64,000 bases of DNA from Tridacna crocea (GCA_943736015.1 OX031057.1:43920501-43984500); one strand, 5' to 3'; shown: positions 45,079-54,530, numbered from the stretch's first letter. Notes: generated by a model from the letters alone, not told the origin. Translations and numbers: made by a program.

Positions 45079-45307
45079 TCTAACCCTTTACGACACGGCA
45101 AAATCTTAGATCTATCCAAATTGAACGCATCTGCAGACGACAATTTCATAGTGGCTCAAATGACATAAACTTTCTTTGATTAGGTAGAAAACTTTGTGGG
45201 AAAATGAGAAAATTCTGGTTACCAGCATTTTCTCCTTTTCCCACAATGTTTTCAACAGACTTCTCTCTAAATGTCGTTAAAAGGTGTCATTGTGTGGTAA
45301 AGGGTTA
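45079..45307 (+). mobile_element. HPA MITE
   Basis: CTAACCCTTTACGACACGGC to GTGTGGTAAAGGGTTAA; CTGCAGACGACAATTTC block. Confidence 0.9.
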
Positions 45308-45344
45308 AGATTTGCTTCAGAATATGACGACCGACTAAGTACAT

Positions 45345-45570
45345 GAATATTGTCACACGACTAAATCTAGATTTATCCATTCTGGAAGCATTCTATGATG
45401 ACAAATCAAACGTTAGGAAAGATTATCAAATTGTTTCAGAAAGAGTGAAAAACATTGTGGGAAAAAGGATAAAATGCTTGAAACCAGCATTTTCTCCTTT
45501 TCCCACAATGTTTTCAAGAGCTTTTACCTTTGCGAGCGTTAAAACGCAGGATTGTTAGGTAAAGGGTTAA
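45345..45570 (+). mobile_element. HPA MITE
   Basis: GATTTATCCATTCTGGAAGC, CATTGTGGGAAAAAGGATAAAATGC and complement, GGTAAAGGGTTAA. Confidence 0.82.
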
Positions 45571-45831
45571 ATCAAAGTGAATTCATTTATTTATTCTTTC
45601 AATCACTAATTGTTTGGTTAAAAATAATGATAAGTAATGTCGATACAACCTTAAAAGATTGAAACCACTACATGTATATGTCACTTTGTGAACTTGTATC
45701 ATTTATCAATTGAGAAAACGAGAATCAGGTAAATTTTTTTCAAAAAGAAAACAATAACAAGGCAGGTATTAAACAAAAAATAACAAACAATCGTCGTTCA
45801 AATGTCAGTAGGTTAAACTACAGACGTAGCG

Positions 45832-47018
45832 TTGTCTGCGCATGTCATATTCTTCGAAGATTCTACTGTCTTATATGACGCATCACTACTAGCCCCGAAA
45901 GCTGGCTGACTGTAATATTACGCTCTATAAAGTAGCAATGTTGAAAATAGCTTTTACGTATCAATACGTTTGAGGAGAAATGAGACTTGCTTTAGCAACA
46001 GATTTCTCTAAACTGGTGATCATAGTTTAGTGAATTGCACGAGGTAGCGTTTTATTGGGTAAACTTTTTTTTTGTTTTAAATTCAAAGTAACGGTTGTCG
46101 CGTAGGAAAGTGGTTCGGCTCTGTACCCAGGATGCCCATATCAGATAGATGAGTATTTATAGAATGCCATCTAGCGGGAGATAATGCAGACGTAGAGCTA
46201 AACAAATAATCTACAACATGCTTCTAGAGATTGATTTCTGCACACTACATCTGGGCTTTTTTTAGCTATGACTTTATTTGCTGTATTTGTCTGTACGAAT
46301 TTGAGTCTTGCTTTCTCACCTTCGCTCTTTAACCGTTGGCCTTTTCTAGGTGCCAACATTTTTCTTCTTTCAACTCATTAGCACTTTTGTCTCAACAGAA
46401 TTCAAAACTGTAAAGTTTTTTCCACGAAACAAGCGCCAATGGCGCAATTGAAAAAAGTTAAGGATTACCACACTTAACTCATCGATAAATATCGAGTAAC
46501 ATCGGCGTTTTCGTAAAGGCTTTTATACCAATATCGGCAGCTTTAGTATTATATGAGTGTTAGTTGTCGTAGACTCACTAATACATCGGTAAATGCCGTG
46601 TAACATAGACGTTTTCGTAAATCTTATTCGGCCATCTCGGTAGATTCCGTATTTGATTGTGAACATTATCTGCCGCTAGATGACATTCTACAAATACGGA
46701 TCTATCTAATTTTGGCATTTTGGGTATAGAAGCGGAGCAATTTTTCTAAAAAAAAGCAGCCGTTACTTTTGAATTCCAAACTAAAATAAACTTTTACTCA
46801 ATAAAACGCTACCTGATGCGATTCATACAGCTATGATCAGCTGTTAAAAGAAATGTGGAGCTGAGACAGACTTGATTTTTCCTCAAACTTATTGATAAAA
46901 GCCATTTTTTTTTTCCATTGCTACTTTATAGTATAACTGCAATCCCCCCAAATATTGGGGGAGTGATGCGTCATATAAGACAGGTCGAATATTCGAAGAA
47001 CATGAAAGGCGCAGACAA
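45832..47018. mobile_element. Large inverted-repeat (foldback) element with ~350-bp arms
   Basis: TTGTCTGCGCATGTCAT at 45832 is answered by ...GGCGCAGACAA ending 47018. Homology continues inward: TTCGAAGA, ATATGACGCATCACT, CTACTTTATAG, CAAACTTTTTTT/AAAACGCTACC, AACGGTTGTC/AGCAGCCGTTAC, GCCATCTAGCGGGAGATAAT. It ends around 46190/46665. The interior (46190-46665) has two ~118-bp direct repeats around CGTTTTCGTAAA. No ORF. Possibly a DNA-transposon remnant or a Foldback-type element. Confidence 0.75.
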
Positions 47019-47065
47019 TGTAATTATGAGAGTAAATGGCCCTAGACCTTAATATTTCATATGAC

Positions 47066-47627
47066 TTAAAGGTGGCCCTTCAAAATTTGGAAGGAAAATT
47101 TTACAAAAATACAAAAATATCATCCTTATACTCCCAAAGCCTTATAATTGTCATTCATAAAACCCTAGCAGTCGAAAACCATCCGATAACAAGAGAAATT
47201 AGAGATTTACCACGGCCCAGGTCGACATCGACGGGAAACCCGTTCTATTTTTTCATGAGCAACTCGCTCATTTACATACTGGAAATACACAGACGAAGCT
47301 TCAAACATAACGTTAGAAGAAGATATTATGAATAATAATATTACTTTTGTTATGTAATGAAATTTAAGCGTCATTTGTGACATGCCAGTCACTTAACATT
47401 CCCACAATGCCTTTTTTTTATTTTTGGCGGGAAATCTAAAAATAGCTTAAGAGGCTACGTAGCCTTTTAAGGGAATTCCATCAAAAAAAATTCTTTTGTG
47501 ATTTTATGATTCTTAATTATTGATGTTCTGTATTTTTTTTTTTTTTTTTTTTTTTTCATATAAATTTCCGTGATATATAAATTGTTTGATTTGGTGTGAT
47601 GTGAAAATTCTTAATACCCACCTTTAA
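47066..47627. mobile_element. TTAA-flanked MITE, family H, copy 2
   Basis: Same termini and internal order as 7622-8171, with an expanded T-run at about 47531-47556 accounting for the extra length. Confidence 0.85.
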
Positions 47628-47839
47628 AGCATGCACTGGTGACCATATACGTGTGCGTATCTCTTTGCCCTAGCAAGGCTCTGGTTCCTATATTTCAGTC
47701 CTTCCTTCTCGCGATCTACTCAACACAATCATTTGTTAATCTAGTTAGTTTCTATTCTCATGTTATGTCATTTTTTTTTTTGACGAAGTAGAATATCTAA
47801 AGGGAAAAAATCATCAGACTGGACTCAATGCTATATAGT

Positions 47840-48094
47840 TTGCAACACGCGAAAAGGGCATTCGCACATTTGCGTTAACTGTCGCCTCGAATCAGCTTGC
47901 ACAGTCAGCGCAGGCTAATCCGAGACTTACGACTTCATTATATTTTATCCTTCATTAGACTTGTTCAAAACAGAAGATTACATAAAATCGAAAAGTGTCG
48001 TTTCAGATTAGCCCGCGTGGACTGCACAGTCTGATCCGAGACTACATTTTACGCAAATGTCCGAATGCCCCTTTTCGCGTGCTGCAAGCCATAA
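47840..48094. mobile_element. Family D MITE
   Basis: GTTTGCAACACGCGAAAAGGGCATTC / CCCCTTTTCGCGTGCTGCAAGCCAT ends; two partly eroded GATCAGCNTGC palindromes. Confidence 0.82.
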
Positions 48095-48216
48095 GGATAG
48101 TGGGCTCAAGTTCTTGGAAGTGCAACCCTTTCGTTTGACGTCTACAATATAAATTCCCCTCATTTGACGTCTTGATATACATTAGCAAGTTTCCTCATTC
48201 AGTAAATCATTAAAGT

Positions 48217-48450
48217 ACTTTACCCTATACGAAAGAGACCAGAGTAGTAAAGATGCTAAAGAAATAGGCATTTTGATGAAAACTTTGCGGGAAAAGGAGA
48301 AAATGCTGGTAACCAGCATTTTCTCCTTTTCCCACAATGTTTTCAATCCTTTCAGAGACAATCTTCATCATTTCAGCTAGATTTAGTTTGTCGTCTGCAA
48401 CAGCTTTCGATTTGGTCCAGTCCAGAATTTTTCGTTTGGTAAAGAGTTTA
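48217..48450 (-). mobile_element. HPA MITE
   Basis: Good palindrome; right end GTCCAGAATTTTTCGTTTGGTAAAGAG; left TIR eroded. Confidence 0.85.
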
Positions 48451-48607
48451 TAATTAAGCACGCATTTACAGTCTTGTCAGGTCAGCTTACCACCAACAGT
48501 GAGTGCTCAGTGTTCGCGTGGGCTTCACTTTGACAGCATATAAAGCCCACATAGGTTTGCGGTTTTACCGAATTAAGGTCGTCAAGACAGGATATTGCTT
48601 GGAACAG

Positions 48608-49065
48608 GGTTAACCATTTGCCGTATGGTCACAAGTTTCAAAGGGCCTGATGAAGAGGGCTTTTGAAAACATTGTGGAAAAAGTAGAAAATTCTAGTAAG
48701 TAGCATTTTCTCCTTTTTCCACAACGTTTTCACTTCGATAAGAACACATTTCATTTGAGTCCTGTATGGCTCAGTGATAGTGTAGGACTTGTGAATTGAA
48801 ATCCCAGGGTTCGAGCCTCACTTGATTCACTGGGTTTTTTGAGGTAGTGTTCGTGGGCTAGAAACTGTTTTGAACCGTAGCCCATAGTATTGGTGAAACC
48901 CAGAAAATACTTGAAAACGTGAACTGTCCCTGTGATATAACTGAAATTGTTTCGAAAGTGGGTTAAAAAAAACATTCAATTAATTCAATCAAATTTTTGG
49001 GTCACATTTATTTTGTCGTCTGCGAATGCTTTGATTTGGACAAGCTGTCGTTTGGTAAAGGGTTG
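48608..49065 (-). mobile_element. HPA MITE split by a tRNA-SINE
   Basis: TTAACCATTTGCCGTATGG to ACACATTTCATTTGAGT, then the SINE, then TTTTTGGGTCACATTTATTTTG to GTTTGGTAAAGGGTTGA. Confidence 0.83.
48763..48995 (+). mobile_element. tRNA-derived SINE nested in HPA
   Basis: ATGGCTCAGTGATAGTG (A box), AGGGTTCGAGCC (B box), GTCCCTGTGATATAACTGAAAT and A-rich tail AAAAAAAACATTCAATTAATTC. Confidence 0.8.
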
Positions 49066-50227
49066 AAACAGTTTCAAGATGAACGTATTTTCAGAAAGAC
49101 TGTGTATTACTTGTGTCACCTAAAATCATTTTGATTGGCAGCTAGATCGCATCTATTAACCAGCAGATTTCAGCGACTTATCTCTAGTCCAAGTCATCTA
49201 GTCCAAAGTCGCCACGCCATTCATCTCTATAAAGGACGCCACGACCTACCTTAATTGTCTCGTACAATCGGCCGTACATGTATACAGACTTACGTATAAG
49301 TTAACTCTTAGCCAAAAAGTATCGTGTTTAACCGACCATCGCAGAGAGAGGCCCTGTCTGGCATCGTGGAAAAGAAAAAAGTGTCGGAAGCAAACACCGG
49401 AAGCATATGAACGTCTTTTTCTTTAGTCTAGTTTAAAGTATTACTTCTACATCGATTGAGAAACAATCTCTTACAACTTATTGTAATCTGTCTCGATTCT
49501 GCTGCCTGAGATCTGCACCAGTAACATTATTTGTGTCGAGTATTTAACGGTTAGTAAATTCAAATTTTCTTATACCATCTTAGGTTCTAATAAAACTAAG
49601 TTTTAGCATGAACTCAAGCCTTATGACCACAGGTCCTAAAAGGGTGTTTTCAGAATCGTCTGTTGCAAATGAATCCAAAGGAGGTAGAGAATGAAACAAG
49701 AGTAGGTAGACTACTTAGATAATTATATAAATTCTATAATCTGCACCCAGTGTTCGCAGAATATGGAACATGTAGTATCAGACTACGCTTCTACACTTGT
49801 CATGTGAATGTTTCTTCGTATTTTCCTTTGCCCATGTAAATTTTACTTATAAATATTATTGTACAATATATCAATCATGTAACAGCGACAGCTTTTCTCT
49901 GTCTGTTCTGTTCCTGCGTGTGTGTGTGGTCTTTTTTTTGACAATTGGAAGGCTGCAGTACCTGGCGCAAGGACACCGTCACGTGACCGGCGCGAACCAA
50001 GATGTCTTTTTTACAGTTCCAAAGCAGTAACCACAACCTCATTTCATATAAACAAAATAATTTTAAACAATTAGATTTGCATAGAAATGTATTTTATTGA
50101 ATTGTTTTTGCGTTGTTTCTCCTATCTTCTTACCCTCAGAGAAATCATTCCAATTAGCGTCTGTGTGAAATGGTAATCACTTTAGTTAATTTCCTTTCAA
50201 ACTGAATTCCGAGTTAGCGGTTACTTC
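49066..50227. other. Mostly unassigned intergenic sequence with one SINE fragment
   Basis: A minus-strand S1 SINE 3' part lies at about 49455-49540 (GATTGAGAAACAATCTCTTAC). Otherwise I see no exon pattern or family match; the ORF at 49797 has no recognisable domain. Confidence 0.5.
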
Positions 50228-50312
50228 TAAACTGTTTACCACCAGACAAAGTAGTTTTAGATTTTTCACCCACGACAAATCAAATGTGTTGATGACAACT
50301 TCAAATGATAGG
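50228..50312 (+). mobile_element. HPA MITE, left third
   Basis: CTGTTTACCACCAGACAAAG, TTTTAGATTTTTC, GATGACAACTTC; ends 10 bp before the next full copy. Confidence 0.5.
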
Positions 50313-50322
50313 TGTTTGTGTA

Positions 50323-50551
50323 TTAACCCATTACCACACAATCCTTACTTTTGACGCCCCTGAGAAAGAAGCCTTTTGAAAACACTGTGGGAAAAGGAGA
50401 AAATGCTGGTAACCAGCATTTTCTCCTTTTCCCACAGTGTTTTCCACCCTTCCCAGAACTAATTTTAATTTTTCAGTCACCTTTATTTTGTCATCTGCTA
50501 ATACTTTAAATTTGGACCAGTCTAAAATTTTCTCGTGTTGTAAAGAGTTAA
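50323..50551 (-). mobile_element. HPA MITE, near-perfect palindrome
   Basis: Full reverse copy; CACTGTGGGAAAAGGAG...CTCCTTTTCCCACAGTG, changed together on both arms compared with the CATTG/CAATG type. Confidence 0.93.
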
Positions 50552-50808
50552 AGGGTATAGGCGCAGGCTTACCCGGGTGGGAACTTTTCGCACATGCATT
50601 AAACCTCCATTTCACAGAGAAGGATTCTTATGTTTGGCACTGAAAGAGTCAGGATAGGCTGGGTTCATGTACTGAAGTTCCGTTCCCTTGACAAATCACG
50701 GATAAATTAATGTTCTGTATTGGTAAAACTCTGTCCACGTATGAATCTCTTTGGGTTCAAACGGATCAACTCTTCCTTATCTCGTTATCAAATACCGGTA
50801 ATCCGTTG

Positions 50809-51035
50809 TTTAATCCTTACCAAACAAACCCTGGTTCTTATGACCCACAAGAGGAAGCTTTCTGAAAACATGGTGGGAAAAGGAGAAACAACATTGTCTC
50901 CTTTAGCCGCAATGTTCTCTACTCTTTTAATATTCAAGTGGTAATTTTTGATTCACATTGATTCAAGTTTATTTTGTCGTCTGCAAATGGTTCAAATTTC
51001 GACAAGTCTAAAATTTTAAACGCGTAAAGAGCTAA
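50809..51035 (-). mobile_element. HPA MITE, inner palindrome deleted
   Basis: TTAATCCTTACCAAACAAACCC; GGGAAAAGGAGAAACAACATTGTCTCC retains a shortened palindrome; GCGTAAAGAGCTAA end. Confidence 0.8.
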
Positions 51036-51039
51036 ATGA

Positions 51040-51232
51040 CAACCCCCGTTGGAAACATTGTGGAAAAAGGAGAAAATGCTTATTACGACAATTTTCTTCC
51101 TTTTCTGATAGTAAGTTCTATTCTTTCAAGGACAAAAGCCGACATATTCAGCATGATTGACTGGTTGTCAGTAGATGTTTTCAAACTAGATTTGGGACCG
51201 ACAGAGAGACAGTTCGTGTTATTTAATTATTA
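51040..51232 (+). mobile_element. HPA MITE, eroded
   Basis: AACATTGTGGAAAAAGGAGAAAATGC left arm; later blocks only weakly similar. Confidence 0.5.
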
Positions 51233-51306
51233 ATTTGTTTACCTTTAAATATTGGTCTTGTTGCGAGGTGTGTAATAATAATTCAGAGTTCTTTCAAAGC
51301 CCTGTA

Positions 51307-51436
51307 CAGATAGACAGATATACAGACACGCAGACAGACATACAGACAGACATGTGGACAAGATGCAGATAAACAGACAGACAGACATAGATACAGATAA
51401 AAATACAGACATGCACACACAGACAGACACGCAGAT
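51307..51436. repeat. (ACAG)n-type microsatellite
   Basis: Interrupted ACAGACAGACAT-like tetranucleotide run; open on the minus strand as Cys/Ser/Val-rich nonsense. Confidence 0.9.
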
Positions 51437-51639
51437 TGACAACTTATCTAGCGAGAGAGAGAGAGTAAAAAAGAAAAATATTGGAGAATGGGCACGTCCT
51501 ATTTACTTAGACTTTGACCAGGTGTGGTGACTTTTGAGCCTCTTCAAATCCAAATGCAGAAACAGGGGCTTTGTCAAACAAAATACATCAAGCCAGAAAT
51601 TACACCAAACATTTAGACCCATTTTTTCAATCTACGCCC

Positions 51640-51932
51640 ATTCATTGATTGATTGAATTTGCGTTTATTTATTTTCGCCACCGGTTGCCCAGGTGGGGAA
51701 CGCTCCCTGAAGGCTGTTAGTATTGTTACGTGGGATAATGCAGATACAGGACGAAACCCATCCTAATTTACGTCTGGTTCTTTAACGAGCTCGGTGTATA
51801 GCAACGTAACATAGGACCTCGGTTTAATGTCTCATCTGAAAGACTATTAGTAATTTTGGAAATGGAACCCACAACCTCAAGTGACCCGAAAAATCACGTT
51901 CACTCCACTAATTGAGCTATGCGGGCTGGTCA
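51640..51932 (-). mobile_element. tRNA-derived SINE
   Basis: Read on the minus strand it begins GACCAGCCCGCATAGCTCAA (A-box region) with GGTTGTGGGTTCC as degenerate B box. The 3' part includes GTTGCTATACACCGAGC and GCCTTCAGGGAGCG. The TRIM is inserted beside its 5' end. Confidence 0.65.
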
Positions 51933-51939
51933 ATACACC

Positions 51940-52089
51940 TGTAGCCGGGTACAGGTTTGGTGATATATCGTATGGCCGTATCGACATGTGGTTCGGTAGC
52001 TCAGTTGGTTAGAGTGCAGGAACGGTATTCCTGAGGCCCTGGGTTCGAATCCCGGTCGAGCCGCGATATATTTTTCACCACCTGTTACA
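51940..52089 (+). repeat. Left LTR of the TRIM
   Basis: Starts TGTAGCC and ends CTGTTACA. Includes the tRNA unit at 51990-52063 and a T5 run at 52071-52075. Identical to 52212-52361 as read base by base. Confidence 0.9.
51990..52063 (+). tRNA. tRNA-like gene in left LTR, anticodon GGT (Thr-type)
   Basis: Full cloverleaf. Acceptor GGTTCGG/TCGAGCC, D stem GCTC/GAGT, anticodon stem CAGGA/TCCTG, loop ACGGTAT (52022-52028, anticodon GGT at 52024-52026), 5-nt variable loop, T arm CTGGG TTCGAAT CCCGG, discriminator G. A box TAGCTCAGTTGG (51997-52008) and B box GGTTCGAATCC (52042-52052) match the Pol III consensus, and T5 follows at 52071. Odd points: position 33 is C instead of U, and GGT is an anticodon animals normally do not use for Thr. 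It may therefore serve as a Pol III promoter or RNA module and not as a decoding tRNA. Confidence 0.75.
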
Positions 52090-52091
52090 TT

Positions 52092-52103
52092 TGGCACCCA
52101 CCG
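52092..52103 (+). promoter_or_regulatory. Candidate minus-strand primer binding site
   Basis: TGGCACCCACCG starts 2-3 nt after the left LTR, with TGG pairing to a tRNA CCA end. The implied primer tRNA 3' end (CGGTGGGTGCCA) does not match the 3' end of the tRNA unit inside the LTR. Confidence 0.65.
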
Positions 52104-52199
52104 TAAATAATCCACGATGTGGATGGCTACTGCTTAGGCACCTCGAGAACGTTTCACAATGTTTCTCTGTCTCCAGAATTCGGGACGAATTCTAAATTC

Positions 52200-52207
52200 G
52201 GAGGGGG
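52200..52207 (+). promoter_or_regulatory. Candidate polypurine tract
   Basis: GGAGGGGG lies four bases before the right LTR, the position expected for plus-strand priming. The intervening TATA makes the exact priming end uncertain. Confidence 0.6.
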
Positions 52208-52211
52208 TATA

Positions 52212-52361
52212 TGTAGCCGGGTACAGGTTTGGTGATATATCGTATGGCCGTATCGACATGTGGTTCGGTAGCTCAGTTGGTTAGAGTGCAGGAACGGTAT
52301 TCCTGAGGCCCTGGGTTCGAATCCCGGTCGAGCCGCGATATATTTTTCACCACCTGTTACA
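52212..52361 (+). repeat. Right LTR of the TRIM
   Basis: Identical to the left LTR. Followed by (A)CACCG, which repeats the bases before the left LTR. Confidence 0.9.
52262..52335 (+). tRNA. tRNA-like gene in right LTR, anticodon GGT
   Basis: Exact copy of the unit in the left LTR, with the same A box, B box and downstream T5 run. The same C33 and GGT oddities apply. Confidence 0.75.
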
Positions 52362-52382
52362 CACCGTTTGCTTGTTAAGGAT

Positions 52383-52574
52383 AGGGTCCTAGTGTGGATT
52401 CCTGTAACATCGCTTCTGATCGCCGCAAGTCGTATAGATTCGGTTAAGACTCAGGTAATCCGTAATCGATCGGCCGATAGATGCTGGTTCACGGCATCAT
52501 TTACGAATTACCCGAGTCTTCGCCGAATCCGTACGATGGAAGCCGATGTTACACAAATCCCATTACGGTGCCCT
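52383..52574. repeat. Imperfect long inverted repeat (foldback)
   Basis: Left arm 52383-52465 and right arm 52501-52574 pair with some gaps. The best stretch is GATTCGGTTAAGACTCAGG... against its complement around 52501-52529, with about four mismatches in 29 bp. The loop is 35 nt (52466-52500). It lies 17-22 bp beyond the TRIM and belongs to no other family in the window. Confidence 0.6.
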
Positions 52575-52689
52575 GTCTCTTAGTCAAACCTATATGGCAA
52601 AAGTTCTAGAATGATTTCAGTCGCTGAAATGTCAATTTCACATACTGCGTATGGTATTTTTCGCTGGAAGAGATATACTCGTATATTAT

Positions 52690-52918
52690 ACTTTTACCAG
52701 ACCACCCCGAGTTTAGACGACCCACTAAGAAAGATTATTTTTTGAAAACATTGTAGAAAAAGGACAAGATGCTGGTAAACAGTTCTAATGAGTACCTTTT
52801 CCCGCGATGTTTTCTACTGTTTCAAAATCATATTCTATGATTGGAGTTACATCGTACTTGCTGCCTGTGAATGCTTTCTAAATTGACAAATCTAAAAAAC
52901 AATTATGTGTATGGTTAA
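52690..52918 (-). mobile_element. HPA MITE, eroded
   Basis: CTTTTACCAGACCACCCCGAG to GTGTATGGTTAA; palindrome interrupted by AGTTCTAATGAGTAC. Right TTAA shared with the next copy. Confidence 0.75.
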
Positions 52919-53143
52919 TCATTTACCACACAATGACGACTTTTGACGATCCTGAGAAGGCAGCCTTTTGAAAGCATTGTGGGAAAAGGAGAAAATGCTG
53001 GTAAACAGCATTTTCTCCTTTTCACACAATGTTTTCTTCCCTTCCCTAAAGAAATTTCAAATTTTCAGACACCTTTATTTTGTCGTCTGCATATGCCTTC
53101 GATTTGGACCAGTCTAAAGTTTTGTCGTTTGGTAAAGGGTTAA
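52915..53143 (-). mobile_element. HPA MITE
   Basis: TTAATCATTTACCACACAATG to TTTGTCGTTTGGTAAAGGGTTAA. Confidence 0.92.
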
Positions 53144-53545
53144 GAGTTAAACACTATCATGAAAATTCTCATGGCTGAAATATTGGTCAGTCCATGTGAC
53201 ACAAAAGGACATTAGGATGGACCCAGATACTGACCACTTTGACCGCAATACGTCACACTTTGCGCCTGGTGACCCCTAAAAAGCGATAAAAAAAACTGAC
53301 CACCTAAATTATTGCTACGGTCAGGTAACGCTAAGTACTCGAAAACATTTCCTGGAAAAGGGTTAAATATCGAGGGCAAAAAGGAGAAGGGTGCTTTCTC
53401 TTTATGAATGAAGGAGAGACGGCTCCTGTTTTTCCCGATAATTCCTCGTTATTCCGAAAGATCTCGATCTTTTGAACACGCAATAATTCGAACAGATCGG
53501 ATAGCTCTAAATAAATTCGAATTAGATTCGGCAGGTAGTCTTAGC

Positions 53546-53752
53546 TATTAGGCTACTAAGCGCGACTCGCTGATCTTTTGCGAACAGTATAGATCAAGAT
53601 CAGACTGCACAGAACGTGCAGTCTGATCTTGGATCTACACTGTTCGATAAGGAGATAGTATTCACTAAAACATAGCTTTGAAACAGAAATATTGCGGTTT
53701 TTATCGTCAAATTAAAATTTGTTTTTAGTTATTTAGCATGATAAATGTAAAC
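53546..53752 (+). mobile_element. Family F MITE with long palindrome
   Basis: AGTATAGATCAAGATCAGACTGCAC...GTGCAGTCTGATCTTGGATCTACACT, about 53589-53641, near-perfect. Left block AGGCTACTAAGCGCGACTCG. Followed directly by an HPA relic. Confidence 0.85.
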
Positions 53753-53970
53753 TCATTACCAGGTTATAAAACTCTAAACTTGCCAATACTGAAATAATTG
53801 CAGATACCGCAGGTTTCATTTTGATCTAATGAAGAAAAAAAATGTCGAAAACTTCGGTGAAAAAAAGAAGAAAATACTGATTATTCAACATTTTTTCATC
53901 TCCTTCGATGTTTTCAAGAATCATTCTACCCCACAGGCTTCAAAATATGAAGTTGTTTGTAAATGATTAA
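53751..53970 (+). mobile_element. HPA MITE, eroded
   Basis: ACTCATTACCAGGTTATAAAACTC, AAAAAAGAAGAAAATACTG, TTGTTTGTAAATGATTAA. Confidence 0.6.
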
Positions 53971-54089
53971 AAAAAAGAAACATTGTAGCAGCAGTTTTTG
54001 TCCACGTGATAGATACAGAAAACCTAATGAGCTTTTTTTCAAAGAATGAAAATAAGGAATTGTTGGCTGGAGTATTAACATGTATCTCC

Positions 54090-54315
54090 GTTACTTTTTA
54101 TCAAACAACAAAATTTTAGACCTGTCCAAATTGAAAGCGATTGCAGGCGACCCATTGAAATGTGGTTCAAATTAAGAAATTTGTCTCTGATATGTATAGA
54201 ATATTGAATGAAAAAAAAATGCTGCTTTCCTGTATTTTCTCCTCATCCACCAATGTTTTCTGATGCCTTCTTTCAAAGAATATGAAAATGCGGGATTGTC
54301 ACGTAGGCAAAGTAT
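54090..54315 (+). mobile_element. HPA MITE, eroded
   Basis: TTTTTATCAAACAACAAAATTTTAGACC, TTGAAAGCGATTGCAGGCGAC, GCGGGATTGTCACGTAGGCAAAG. Confidence 0.7.
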
Positions 54316-54361
54316 AAATTTTGTCGTTTTGTAAAAAAGGTAAAGGGGGTTAAAATTCAAA

Positions 54362-54362
<1 letters not shown>

Positions 54363-54419
<57 letters not shown>

Positions 54420-54428
54420 CGATTGATT
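54363..54428. repeat. (TTGA)n microsatellite
   Basis: About 16 tetranucleotide units, one interrupted (GATCGATTG). Confidence 0.95.
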
Positions 54429-54530
54429 GGCCTGGTCGGTCATTTCGTCAGTCAATTAGTAATTAGAATTACATGCGTTTTTTTTTTCTGCGCGTAGTTA
54501 CAAAACTTGGCACTTTTGAGATTTTGATTT

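Larger units (their letters stand above)
51940..52361 (+). mobile_element. TRIM (miniature LTR retrotransposon) carrying a tRNA unit in each LTR
   Basis: Two identical direct repeats (51940-52088/9 and 52212-52360/1) begin TGTAGCCGGG and end CCTGTTAC(A). They flank a 123-bp interior. Directly after the left repeat comes a primer-binding-site-like TGGCACCCACCG (52092-52103). Just before the right repeat comes a purine tract GGAGGGGG (52200-52207). The element is flanked by ACACC at 51935-51939 and 52361-52365; if the LTR ends in CA the duplication is CACC (4 bp), otherwise ACACC (5 bp). There is no coding capacity, so it is non-autonomous and would depend on a Gypsy/Metaviridae-type partner. 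Identical LTRs imply a recent insertion. The element direction is read from PBS then PPT on the + strand. Confidence 0.9.

Noticed and set aside
49797-50030. 77-codon ORF with hydrophobic segments
   Set aside because: No splice partners, no family resemblance, typical of AT-rich random translation.
51245-51442. Cys/Ser/Val-rich secreted-like peptide on the minus strand
   Set aside because: Direct translation of the ACAG microsatellite.
51940-52361. Interpretation as a local tandem duplication of a tRNA gene
   Set aside because: PBS- and PPT-like sequences at the correct inner edges and a target duplication at the outer edges are better explained by an LTR element.
52368-52583. 71-codon ORF beside the TRIM
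   Set aside because: Lies on the two arms of the inverted repeat 52383-52574; no domain or codon support.
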